Positions 26,736 through 34,601 of a stretch of 52,779 bases of DNA are shown one piece after another. Source of the DNA: CAYSRM01 sp964475205. GTDB taxonomy: Bacteria > Verrucomicrobiota > Kiritimatiellia > UBA8416 > CAYSRM01. The position numbers and the translations under genes are program-made. Location: the NCBI GenBank assembly GCA_964475205.1, contig CAYYVQ010000014.1, positions 1 to 52,779 of the forward strand. Direction: 5' to 3'. The first letter of the stretch is position 1; the number at the start of each line of letters is the position of its first letter. The notes beneath the pieces were generated by a model that made no database searches, had not been told where the DNA came from, and saw only the letters and a list, made by a program, of their open reading frames with translations.

Positions 26736-27689
26736 ATGAAGACAAGAATATTACTATTAATAGCGTTTTTCAGCGCCAGTTGCCTGGCGGCGGAACCGGA
26801 GCAGTCGGAGCTTGAAGTTCGAGATTATCAGGTGTTGCCCAGCGCCGAAAGCAAAATTGATGGAAGCGAGTTTGGAAACGAAAAAAGCGGAACTACAAGC
26901 TGGAAAGAGTTTTTTAAGGAGATGGGCCTTGAGTGGCCCGAAGGTTCCTCTGTCAAATATTCCCCTTCCCGAGGATTACTCATTGTTAAAAATACCGAGA
27001 AGAACTTGGATCTTTTCCAGGAGATTTTGGTGGGTTGTGCCATGGTCCCGTACCAGGTGGAGGTTCGGATGGATTTCATAGAGTATAAAATGGAGGATAT
27101 TGAGAAGCTGGCAAGAGAGGATGCCTTATCCTCGCAAGACCTCCTGGATCTCTGGAAAAAGGGCAAAGGCAAACTACTTTACACACCGAGCGCTATCGGA
27201 TTGGCTGGCCATGCTACAGAAATTAGAGCAGTGACCGAGTATATCTATCCGACCGATTTTGAAGTCAACACTTCAAGCACAACAAATGCGGCAGGGCTGA
27301 GCGTAATCAGCGGGGTTGTCGAACCCTCAGCATTTGAAACGCGACAAGTTGGAGTTATTCTCGGATTTACGGCGCAAATATCTAGTTGTGGATCTGTTAT
27401 CGACCTTTCTTTAACCCCTGAGACGGTCTATAAGCCGAAATGGAAGGATTATGGCGGGAGTTCTAAGGATGGTGAGGCGCGTAAAGATCTTCCCGGGATG
27501 GAACAACCCTTCTTTCACACCCACACTCTGGCAACACGGGTATCAGTGAAGGATGGAGCCACAGTGAGAATCGGGGGAGGGATGAATAACAGGACCGGGG
27601 ACAAGACCGTTTTCGCTTTTCTGACCGCTACCCTGCTTGATCTTGAAGGCAATCCGATCAGCAAGAAGGAAAAGCGGGACGAAGACTGA
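26736..27689 (+). CDS. Orphan secretin-domain-like periplasmic protein, copy 1
   Basis: A 317-residue exported protein (signal peptide MKTRILLLIAFFSASCLA). An N-terminal segment of about 100 residues ends in a short N-domain-like unit (GLLIVKNTEKNLDLFQEIL). A segment resembling the core of secretins follows, ending ATRVSVKDGATVRIGGGMNN and FLTATLLDLEGNP, the strand pattern seen in GspD/PilQ-like proteins of Verrucomicrobia. It lacks a full secretin barrel, so it is a short orphan member and no secretion operon surrounds it. GGAG lies seven bases before the ATG at 26736; an open frame continues upstream without support. Its paralogue follows directly. Confidence 0.7.
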   Translation: MKTRILLLIAFFSASCLAAEPEQSELEVRDYQVLPSAESKIDGSEFGNEKSGTTSWKEFFKEMGLEWPEGSSVKYSPSRGLLIVKNTEKNLDLFQEILVGCAMVPYQVEVRMDFIEYKMEDIEKLAREDALSSQDLLDLWKKGKGKLLYTPSAIGLAGHATEIRAVTEYIYPTDFEVNTSSTTNAAGLSVISGVVEPSAFETRQVGVILGFTAQISSCGSVIDLSLTPETVYKPKWKDYGGSSKDGEARKDLPGMEQPFFHTHTLATRVSVKDGATVRIGGGMNNRTGDKTVFAFLTATLLDLEGNPISKKEKRDED

Positions 27690-27873
27690 GAGCCGGCCAG
27701 AAATTGCGAGGTCCGAAGAAGCATTCTTTATGGTGACAAACTGGAATAGTTGCATGCGCAACAGTCAGTGCGTCATGGTGCGACAATAGCATTGATTCGT
27801 TGCGGAGCAGCAAGTGGGGTATGGCCGCCTATATGGCATCGGACAGATTATTGACCTGTATGAGAGGAAAAAC

Positions 27874-28812
27874 ATGAAGACAAGAATAATACTATTAATG
27901 GCGTTGTTCAGCGCCAGTTGCCTGGCGACGGAACCAAAACCTGAGCAGTCGGAGCTTGAAGTTGGTCGGTATCGTTTTCCTTATTGGACTCTAGACTCAG
28001 TTAAGGCAAGCAAGACAGGTGAATGGAAAGGTTATCTTGGAGAACAAGGCGTTGAATGGCCGGAAGGCTCCTCTGCAAAGTTTTTTCCTGGAATCGGAAT
28101 TCTGGTTGTCAAGAATACAAGAAGTAATCTGGACGCCGTGCAGGATATAATGGAAAAAAGGCTCTCGTCTCCACTGCAGGTGGAGGTTCGGATGGATTGG
28201 ATAGAGTATAAAATGGAGGACATTGAAGGACTCGCACGAAAAGATAATCTCTCCAAACAAGCTTTGCTGGCGCTTTGGAAGAAGGGCAAAGGCAAGCTAC
28301 TTAACACATCGAGCCTTATTGGAAGAGTGGGCTGCACGCCTGACATTAAAGCAGTGACCGAGTATATCTATCCAACCGATTTTAAAGTCGACACTTCAAG
28401 CACAACAAATGCGGCAGGGCTGAGCGTAATCGGCGGAGTTGTCGAACCCTCAGCATTTGAAGCGCGAGAGGTTGGAGTCTATTTTGGATTTACAGCGGAT
28501 TTAGATCCGACTGGTACAACGATAGACCTCGCTTTAAGTCCTGAGAAGACCTATAAGCCGACATGGAAGGATTATGACGGAAGTTCTAAGGATGGTGAGG
28601 CGCGAAAGGATCGACCCCGGATTGAACAACCCTTCTTTCATAACCACGCTCTGGCAACACGGGTATCAGTGAAGGATGGAGCCACAGTGAGAATCGGGGG
28701 AGGGATGAATAACAGGACCGGGGACAAGACCGTTTTCGCTTTTCTGACCGCTACCCTGCTTGATCTTGAAGGCAATCCGATCAGCAAGAAGGAAAAGCGG
28801 GACGAAGACTAG
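27874..28812 (+). CDS. Orphan secretin-domain-like periplasmic protein, copy 2
   Basis: A 312-residue paralogue of the preceding gene with the same signal peptide and domain plan. The last 162 coding bases (28649-28810) are identical to 27526-27687. The signal-peptide and AVTEYIYPTDF regions are nearly identical, but the segment after residue 25 has diverged strongly. The stops differ (TAG here, TGA in copy 1). This pattern means tandem duplication with later sequence exchange at the 3' end. GAGAGGAAAAAC precedes the ATG. Function unknown; a structural or envelope role is guessed from the secretin-like fold. Confidence 0.7.
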   Translation: MKTRIILLMALFSASCLATEPKPEQSELEVGRYRFPYWTLDSVKASKTGEWKGYLGEQGVEWPEGSSAKFFPGIGILVVKNTRSNLDAVQDIMEKRLSSPLQVEVRMDWIEYKMEDIEGLARKDNLSKQALLALWKKGKGKLLNTSSLIGRVGCTPDIKAVTEYIYPTDFKVDTSSTTNAAGLSVIGGVVEPSAFEAREVGVYFGFTADLDPTGTTIDLALSPEKTYKPTWKDYDGSSKDGEARKDRPRIEQPFFHNHALATRVSVKDGATVRIGGGMNNRTGDKTVFAFLTATLLDLEGNPISKKEKRDED

Positions 28813-28834
28813 CCCGCATAGTCAATATAGCGGT

Positions 28835-29031
28835 GCGGGATTACATCGGACTGCTGACAAAGCTTTTCTTATTGCTCATTGTGTATCTCTCCTGCTATTT
28901 CTATTGTTTTTTCATAGCTTCCCGCTGATTTTGCGGGGCTTTACAGGATGCCTTTTGATTCTCTGCTGTTTATAATCGCTTCAGGCAGTCAAAAGGTTCA
29001 ATTTATTTTCCCTTCAATAATAAGAGACGCA
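28835..29031 (-). pseudogene. Relic: duplicated gene start joined to a degenerate Nudix-like 5' end
   Basis: On the minus strand ATGAGCAATAAG begins at 28879, with GGAGAG upstream, closely resembling the start and ribosome site of the gene at 25140-26345. A few codons later the sequence matches the start of the Nudix gene (TTTGTC-GCAGTCCG-TGTAATC), but it meets stop codons at once. The upstream part (28962-29031) matches the gap before the squalene-repeat gene. It is not a working gene. Confidence 0.5.
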
Positions 29032-29448
29032 TCAGGGCGGACAGTTCTTAGCCTGATTCCTCAGCAAATAATCAAGTTCAGGAAAAGCTACGCGTTCCGC
29101 TGCCTCGTGCATGGACATCCATTCCCGTTTTCGTTCAGATGATTCAGGCCAATCGTCAAGTACGTTGTTGACTTCCATGAGAAAAACTTCAACGTCAAAC
29201 AATCTGTTCAACTTCCGATACCTGAATGAACCGACAGAATTTTTTTTCACGACCCCTTCTATGCCGCCTTCCTCGTAAGCCTCTTTTGCCGCGGAATCCG
29301 CCGGCGTAAGATAATCTTCCACGAGTCCTTTCGGGATGGTCCAGCGGCCGTTGTTCTTTGAGGTTACGAGCAATACCTGCAACTCGCCATCGATGTAACG
29401 GTATGCGATTACACCGGACTGCCGACAAATCTCTTGTTTATTCGCCAT
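29032..29448 (-). CDS. Nudix hydrolase (diadenosine-polyphosphate/MutT type)
   Basis: A 138-residue Nudix-domain protein. The Nudix box reads GLVEDYLTPADSAAKEAYEE and ends EEGG, close to the consensus GX5EX7REUXEEXGU. One difference is Ala-Lys before the first Glu where Arg is usual. The opening RQSGVIAYRYIDGELQVLLV resembles Ap4A/diphosphoinositol-type enzymes. ATG at 29448 (MANKQEICRQ) has AGGGA upstream and overlaps the end of the kinase-like gene by 11 bases, so the two are coupled. The C-terminal tail region also occurs as a relic near 26.45 kb. Confidence 0.85.
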   Translation of the reverse strand: MANKQEICRQSGVIAYRYIDGELQVLLVTSKNNGRWTIPKGLVEDYLTPADSAAKEAYEEGGIEGVVKKNSVGSFRYRKLNRLFDVEVFLMEVNNVLDDWPESSERKREWMSMHEAAERVAFPELDYLLRNQAKNCPP

Positions 29449-30196
29449 TTTTATCCCTGTTGAATTTCTCCAGCAATGATTCATCCCACTGCTCGACATC
29501 ATCAGTGTTTTCGCCATTTATCAACGCCGCGAAAGCCAGTAGAGTTTTTCGCGCGTCGCCGATGGGATAGTAGAAAGAATTCCAGTTTTCGCTGTCTTCG
29601 CCATCATGATTCGGGATCACATGGTCGAAACGCCAGGCTTCCGCCATCTCTGTGAGCGCGCTGCCCGCCCTCCTCTCGATATCCTGGAGGTCTTCAAGCG
29701 ACAGGTTAGTCTTCTGCCTTCGTGTTCGCCTAAGCAGCTTTCTGCGCATTACATCTGTCACAAATGCCTGCAGGTCGATATTGCGGTCGTGCTCCTTGAG
29801 AAAACGTATTTCTTCTGCGGAAAGAGGCGAGAGGAAAATTGTAGTAGTTTCCGTCTTAACGTTTTTGAGTATTTCGCGCACAAGAAACGGGTTGCCTTCG
29901 AAAAAAGCGTTGCCTTCAGAAGCAGCTTTATCAAGATCCTTGAGATCGAGCGCCTGAAGATCGGCCCGCACTTCCATTACCAGGTGGCGTTTATTTCCGC
30001 GCAGCGACTCTATTTCCTGGCGCGTCCGGAAATGGTAATCCACGCCGTCAGCCTCTCCGGGCCGCGGCTTCCGGCTGTTATAGAGCACCAGTTTTTTCAT
30101 CGACCCTGCAAGGTCCGGATAAAACTTCTTGAACGACGAATACAAAGGTCCCTTCCCCACACAGGAAGGTCCCGAGAGAATAACGAATCTGCCCAT
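29438..30196 (-). CDS. Guanylate-kinase-like protein
   Basis: A 252-residue P-loop protein related to guanylate kinase. The loop reads GPSCVGKGPL, with Gly-Pro where Ser/Thr-Thr is normal after the Lys. The GMP-binding block is recognisable in NSRKPRPGEADGVDYHF. It lacks an exact copy of the catalytic Arg-rich lid and has a 50-residue C-terminal extension, so it is probably a paralogue and not the housekeeping Gmk. ATG at 30196 has GGAGG six bases upstream; an in-frame ATG at 30211 lies inside that site. It overlaps the Nudix gene, hinting at a nucleotide-related pair. Confidence 0.75.
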   Translation of the reverse strand: MGRFVILSGPSCVGKGPLYSSFKKFYPDLAGSMKKLVLYNSRKPRPGEADGVDYHFRTRQEIESLRGNKRHLVMEVRADLQALDLKDLDKAASEGNAFFEGNPFLVREILKNVKTETTTIFLSPLSAEEIRFLKEHDRNIDLQAFVTDVMRRKLLRRTRRQKTNLSLEDLQDIERRAGSALTEMAEAWRFDHVIPNHDGEDSENWNSFYYPIGDARKTLLAFAALINGENTDDVEQWDESLLEKFNRDKNGE

Positions 30197-30262
30197 TATG
30201 ATCCTCCGCACAATGACTGTCTGAACTTTGCCTTTTTAGATTATCAGGTTGTCCCGCCGAGT

Positions 30263-30652
30263 TCAACAACAGCAATCAAGCGAGTTTGTTTTACTGCTTG
30301 TTTTCGCCAGTTTTTCCCAACCCGGCACGTAAACGGACATCAGGCTCTTGAAGAGCCCGCCGTGATTGGGAATGCGCAGATGCAGAAGCTCGTGGACTAT
30401 GACATAATCCTGAAAAGCCTTGTTTTCTTTCAGCAGGCTTTCGCTGAAGGTTATCCATTTGCCGGGAGAACACGATGCCCACTTGCTGCGCATCCTCTGC
30501 ACCCGAATCTGAGCCGGCTCCACTTTGAGGTGTCTAGCCCAGTTTTCGACGAGGGCTTTGAAGGCTGTCTTCTCCTGGAGCGTTGGACGTACCTGGCAAG
30601 TCTGACCAGTTGGACAAGATTGAGGCGCTGGAAATTCTATAAAAGAGCTCAT
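30263..30652 (-). CDS. YgjP/WLM-type (DUF45) zinc metallopeptidase-like protein
   Basis: A 129-residue protein of the DUF45/YgjP group. The zinc motif VIVHELLHLRIPNHGGLFKSLM provides HExxH and a downstream His. RVQRMRSKWASCSPGKWITFSESLL is the preceding conserved block. It is shorter than YgjP (about 170) and probably lacks the N-terminal strand region. Its ATG overlaps the hsdR stop as ATGA, placing it as last gene of the restriction operon. DUF45 proteins are repeatedly found behind hsdR in type I systems; their role there is unknown. The segment QTCQVRPTLQ may derive from a short dispersed repeat. Confidence 0.82.
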   Translation of the reverse strand: MSSFIEFPAPQSCPTGQTCQVRPTLQEKTAFKALVENWARHLKVEPAQIRVQRMRSKWASCSPGKWITFSESLLKENKAFQDYVIVHELLHLRIPNHGGLFKSLMSVYVPGWEKLAKTSSKTNSLDCCC

Positions 30653-33600
30653 CCGTTTCCCACCCGCAGAAGTTTCTCGGCAACGGCAACCATCCGTTTC
30701 TTCCCCACAAGGGGCAGCAGCGCCCTGTACAGCTCTGCCTTAAGCTGGCGCATCTCTTCGGCATTGTCCCGGTGATGCGGAAAACGGTCGAAGATCGTCC
30801 GAATAATCCCAGCCGTCTTCTCCGGCGAGGATACTCCCTCGTTCTTAAGCGTCCAGAAGGACGCGAATGTGGTCTTATCAAACCCCATGTTCTCCTTCTG
30901 CTTCTCCGCATCCACAATTTCAAAGACAAGCTGTTCAATCTTCTTAAGGGCTTCGCGAGTTGTTTCCTGCCGATTATCGTACGCTTCCATTATCTGTTCA
31001 GCACGTTCGCCAATGGCCCGCAGATACGGCTTCTGGTCAGCTTCCTGGGTCACCGTTTGCCGCACCCGGTTTACAAGGTTTATGATTCGAGCTTTCTCGG
31101 AACGGCCGCTCTGCCTGATTGCCTCCAACGTTGACTCGTCAATCTTTGCCGCTGACGATGTCGTATCCAGCCCGTAAGTTTCCGCCCGTTCCCGTACCAG
31201 CTTCTCAGTTTTTCTTGCAACGTCGCCATAAAGATATGTCTTCTTGCGGAAAGCGTTGCGGACTATCTGGTAGAGAAGCGACAGACAACCGAAATCCCGC
31301 ACGTAATCCCTCAGCTCAGGCGATGGCGACAGTATTTCGTACAAGGTCTCAAGTTCCTTGTAAAGGCTGTAGAAATCCTCCCGCCTCTCTTTGTCGGAAA
31401 ACGCTTCTATTGCCGCTTCCACGGCTTTGTCGTCCATAGGTTCGCGACATAGATTGATGTATTTCGACGCTGTAGAGCCCATCAGTTCCTTGAATTTCCT
31501 CAACAGAAGATCCATATCTTCGATAACTCCGCTGACTACATCCGAATCGAAGGCCAGCGCTTTTTCCAGCTTTTCGAATAGGCCGACAAAGTCCACCACC
31601 AGCCCGCAGGGCTTACGGGTTTCGCTATTGCTCTCGTAAGGCCTGTTCACCCGAGCTATCGCCTGAAGAAGAACATGGTCGCGCATTGGTTTGTCCAGAT
31701 ACATGCAGTAAAGAACAGGCGCGTCAAAACCTGTCAGCAGTTTATCAGTCACGATAAAAATCTTTGGCTGCGTGTCCGCTCTTGAGAACATTCTGCGGGC
31801 TTTATTCTCGCGTTCCGGGGAGACCTGATGTTTATGAACAAGCGGATATTTCTGGCTGTCATGCTGTGATGCCGTATAAATCGGCTCGGAGTATTCAGGT
31901 GGCAGTATTTTGTCCAAAGCCTCTTTGTAGAGCGCGCAAGCTTCCCGGTCCACTGCAACAAGAAAGGCCTTGTATCCAAGAGGTTCAACGTTGTTTTTGA
32001 AATGGTCCGCAACAAATGCCGCAACCTTATCGATCCGGTCATCAGCTTTCAGGAAAGTCTTGAGCCGCATTGCGTGATCCAGAATTTTATTGAGATCGTC
32101 CACATCGCTTATGCCTTCAGCTTGCGCAAGATTCAGGAATTCTTCCTCCAGTTGTTCTCTGGGGACGCGGATTTCATTCGGGGCGAGACTGTATCTGAGC
32201 GGCAGGGTTGTTCCGTCCTCAATTGACTCCGCAATCGAGTACTTGTCGAGATACCCTTCCTTATCATGCTTGCCGAAGACTTTGAAGGTTCCTTTGCCAT
32301 GCGCTGTCTTGTCTATTGGCGTGCCGGTGAACCCTATCATCGTTGCGTTTGGCAAAGCGGCCACGAGGTAGTTGCCCAGATCGCCGCCAGTAGTGCGGTG
32401 CGCTTCGTCGACAAGGACAAATATATTGCTTCGAGCGTTTATGTCTTTTGGTATCTCATCGAACTTGTGGATCATCGAGATGATCAATCCGCGGAAATCG
32501 GAAGAGAGCAGCTCCTTGAGTTTCCGTTTGTTCGAAGCATGCGCAATAGAAACGTTTTGGGTCGACATCTCGCCAAGGAGGCGGTCGACCCAGCCCGCAA
32601 GTTGGCCTTCCAGTTCATTGCGGTCGATCATGAGGATAACCGTGGGTTTGCCTGTTCCTTTGTTGTCGGACTTGTCTGACACATCGGACTTGTGAGAATC
32701 GGGTGATGCCCCTGGCGATTGCCACTGCGTCAACAGCAGCCTTGCAGCGCTGATCATTGTGAAAGTTTTGCCTGAGCCCTGGGTATGCCAGATAAGGCCT
32801 CTGTTTTTCCGTTTCTCGCCGCACCGCTTCAGAATCCGTACCACCGATCGCGTCTGATGCTGACGCAACACAGTCTTTTGAAGCTCATCGTCCCTGTAGA
32901 AAAAAAGTATCCACTCCTTCAACATCGTAAGAAACCGGCATCTGTCGAAAAAACTCTTTATACCTTCTTCAAAGGAGAAATCATTTTTTGAGGTCTTCTG
33001 CTTCGTGGTCTCTCTCCATCTGAACAGGTTTTTTCGATCAAGGCTCCATGTTGCCCCGTAATACAATTCCAGGAGCTGGGTGACATCAAACACCTGGGGC
33101 ATAGTCATCATTTCAGGCGTGTTCTGATGATATTGCCGGATCTGTGTGAGTCCTTCCTCGATTCCTTTTGCCTTTGCCGCGCTCTTGGCTTCGACCACCG
33201 CAACCGGCATGCCGTTAATCAGGAACATCACATCCGCCCGATGCGTATACTGCCCGTTCGTGTACTGCCATTCGTCGGTTACCTGGAAGACATTTGCGGA
33301 CCACGAACCACGCGAACAATTGTCTCTTCCTGATTTTTCGTGTATTTGGTGTATTTCGTGGTCTATTCCCCCAAAATCAATCACCGTCACATTCCTCTGC
33401 CGCTGGTCGTGTTCATCGTAAATGCTCTGTTTTCCGCGTAGCCATTTCAGGATTTCTCCGTTACCTTCTATGGTATTGGTAACCGATTCGATTTTTTGAA
33501 TCACTTCGGCGACATTTTCTTCTGTAACAAACCCGGGATTAAGTTCCTTGAGCTTTTCTTCCAGTATCCGGTAAAACAGCAATCCCCCCTCGCCTCTGCG

Positions 33601-33702
33601 AAGCCCCGCCGCTTTCGAAGCAGACAGATATGTCCAACCTGCCTCCTGCGCATAGCGAACCAGCGGGTTCTGAACGGATGATTTCTCTGTGCGTCTGCTC
33701 AT
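30649..33702 (-). CDS. hsdR: Type I restriction enzyme subunit HsdR
   Basis: A 1017-residue restriction/translocation subunit. The N-terminal nuclease has the PD-(D/E)xK set D157, E171 and K173 (RADVMF, VVEAKS). The motor has Walker A IWHTQGSGKT (GSGKT 309-313), Walker B VDEAH (432-435) and GFTGTPI, and is followed by the helical C-terminus. Two segments depart from the family. Residues 112-137 are encoded by a 65-bp repeat with inverted ends (33299-33363). Residues 338-346 (KSDVSDKSD) are encoded by a second repeat (32663-32693). Both keep the frame and lie in likely surface loops. It overlaps its neighbours as ATGA at both ends. Confidence 0.95.
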   Translation of the reverse strand: MSRRTEKSSVQNPLVRYAQEAGWTYLSASKAAGLRRGEGGLLFYRILEEKLKELNPGFVTEENVAEVIQKIESVTNTIEGNGEILKWLRGKQSIYDEHDQRQRNVTVIDFGGIDHEIHQIHEKSGRDNCSRGSWSANVFQVTDEWQYTNGQYTHRADVMFLINGMPVAVVEAKSAAKAKGIEEGLTQIRQYHQNTPEMMTMPQVFDVTQLLELYYGATWSLDRKNLFRWRETTKQKTSKNDFSFEEGIKSFFDRCRFLTMLKEWILFFYRDDELQKTVLRQHQTRSVVRILKRCGEKRKNRGLIWHTQGSGKTFTMISAARLLLTQWQSPGASPDSHKSDVSDKSDNKGTGKPTVILMIDRNELEGQLAGWVDRLLGEMSTQNVSIAHASNKRKLKELLSSDFRGLIISMIHKFDEIPKDINARSNIFVLVDEAHRTTGGDLGNYLVAALPNATMIGFTGTPIDKTAHGKGTFKVFGKHDKEGYLDKYSIAESIEDGTTLPLRYSLAPNEIRVPREQLEEEFLNLAQAEGISDVDDLNKILDHAMRLKTFLKADDRIDKVAAFVADHFKNNVEPLGYKAFLVAVDREACALYKEALDKILPPEYSEPIYTASQHDSQKYPLVHKHQVSPERENKARRMFSRADTQPKIFIVTDKLLTGFDAPVLYCMYLDKPMRDHVLLQAIARVNRPYESNSETRKPCGLVVDFVGLFEKLEKALAFDSDVVSGVIEDMDLLLRKFKELMGSTASKYINLCREPMDDKAVEAAIEAFSDKERREDFYSLYKELETLYEILSPSPELRDYVRDFGCLSLLYQIVRNAFRKKTYLYGDVARKTEKLVRERAETYGLDTTSSAAKIDESTLEAIRQSGRSEKARIINLVNRVRQTVTQEADQKPYLRAIGERAEQIMEAYDNRQETTREALKKIEQLVFEIVDAEKQKENMGFDKTTFASFWTLKNEGVSSPEKTAGIIRTIFDRFPHHRDNAEEMRQLKAELYRALLPLVGKKRMVAVAEKLLRVGNG
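32663..32693. repeat. In-frame SDKSD-encoding repeat inside hsdR
   Basis: GTCGGACTTGTCTGACA-type sequence, read on the minus strand as KSDVSDKSD. Related strings occur in the four-helix-bundle gene (near 33905-33940 and 34335-34355), in the untranslated gap near 34573-34588 and, more weakly, near 30590-30615. The repeat is built of GTCCGAC/GTCAGAC units with local dyad symmetry. Confidence 0.6.
33299..33363. repeat. 65-bp repeat with inverted ends inserted in hsdR coding sequence
   Basis: Begins GACCACGAA and ends TTCGTGGTC, a 9-bp terminal inverted repeat. The interior contains ATTTCGTG/TTTCGTG units of the kind found in non-coding dispersed repeats of many bacteria; a related unit lies in the gap near 37840-37865. 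On the minus strand it is translated through as residues of about 113-135 of HsdR without a stop. Confidence 0.7.
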
Positions 33703-34511
33703 GCCTGCTGCTGCCTCCTGTATTCCGAGCGCACCCGGTAGAGCCTCTCCGTAAAACCGCCTTCTTCCACAAAATCGTTTTCGAGCCGCTCAATCTGATG
33801 TTTGAGCAGGTAGATGCCCTGGTTTGCCAGGCAGATCAGCGTGTTAGCTGCGACTTCCGGGGAAGCGGTTGCGATGCCGTAAGGGTCAAGGCGCTCTTCG
33901 TCGAACAAGTCGGATCGGTCTGACAAGTTCGACTTGTCAAACCACTCTTTCGGAAAGCTGCGGTACTTGCGGCGCACGGCCAGTGCCTCCGGATCGTCTT
34001 TGCCCCACTGTCGCACCTTGCGCTGCCGCAGGAAATCCTCCAGATCCAGCAGGAGTTTCTCCTGGCTGGCTTTTGCAACGTTGGTCAGTTTCAGTTCGGT
34101 TTTCTTTGATGTTGCCGAGGCCATGCTGCCTTCGGCGATGTTCTGTCGTCCGCTGCGTCCGGCCTGTACCATCTGGTCGTGCGTGCGCGAGCGCTTGGCC
34201 ACGTGCCGGTTACAAAACAGCGTCGTTCCGTCGTAGAGAATCTCGGCTACCTGGAAGCTCTTCAGGTTGCGGTAACCGCCGTGGGTTGGGATCAGGCCGG
34301 GGCTTTTCTGGTTTTTGTCCGACTGTTTGGACCTGTCTGACAAGTCCGACAAAAGCCCGACAGCCAACCGCACATCCGCCACAATTCGATTGAGCAGTGA
34401 GCGCACAGCGTCCGGGTTTTCCGGGATACCCGGTGGAGAGGTTTCTCTGGACAGCTTTGCTATCCATTCTAGCTTTTCTAGGGCTTCCTTCAAAGATTCC
34501 TGGTGTTCCAT
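33699..34511 (-). CDS. Four-helix-bundle suffix-domain protein of the hsd operon
   Basis: A 270-residue protein whose middle (RSGRQNIAEGSMASATSKKTELKL followed by EKLLLDLEDFLRQR) matches the S23/four-helix-bundle family and whose remainder fits the four-helix-bundle suffix-domain proteins. Related bundles bind nucleic acids or act as accessory proteins. Two stretches, LLSDLSDRSKQSDKNQ and DKSNLSDRSDLFD, are encoded by the same short repeat found in hsdR. ATG at 34511 has GGAG nine bases upstream; a TTG at 34532 is less likely. The stop overlaps the hsdR start (ATGA), so the protein is made together with HsdR. Confidence 0.75.
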   Translation of the reverse strand: MEHQESLKEALEKLEWIAKLSRETSPPGIPENPDAVRSLLNRIVADVRLAVGLLSDLSDRSKQSDKNQKSPGLIPTHGGYRNLKSFQVAEILYDGTTLFCNRHVAKRSRTHDQMVQAGRSGRQNIAEGSMASATSKKTELKLTNVAKASQEKLLLDLEDFLRQRKVRQWGKDDPEALAVRRKYRSFPKEWFDKSNLSDRSDLFDEERLDPYGIATASPEVAANTLICLANQGIYLLKHQIERLENDFVEEGGFTERLYRVRSEYRRQQQA

Positions 34512-34601
34512 TTTCTCAGTCTCCAAAGTCAAAAAGTTCCGGTTGAGTCTTTAGTTCTTCTTTGCGTTTCTTGTCCAACTTGTCCGATGGGTTCTCTCTG
34601 T

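Noticed and set aside
33699..34511. Diversity-generating retroelement accessory (Avd) for the four-helix-bundle protein
   Set aside because: The bundle family is related in fold, but no reverse transcriptase, template repeat or variable repeat was seen in the window.
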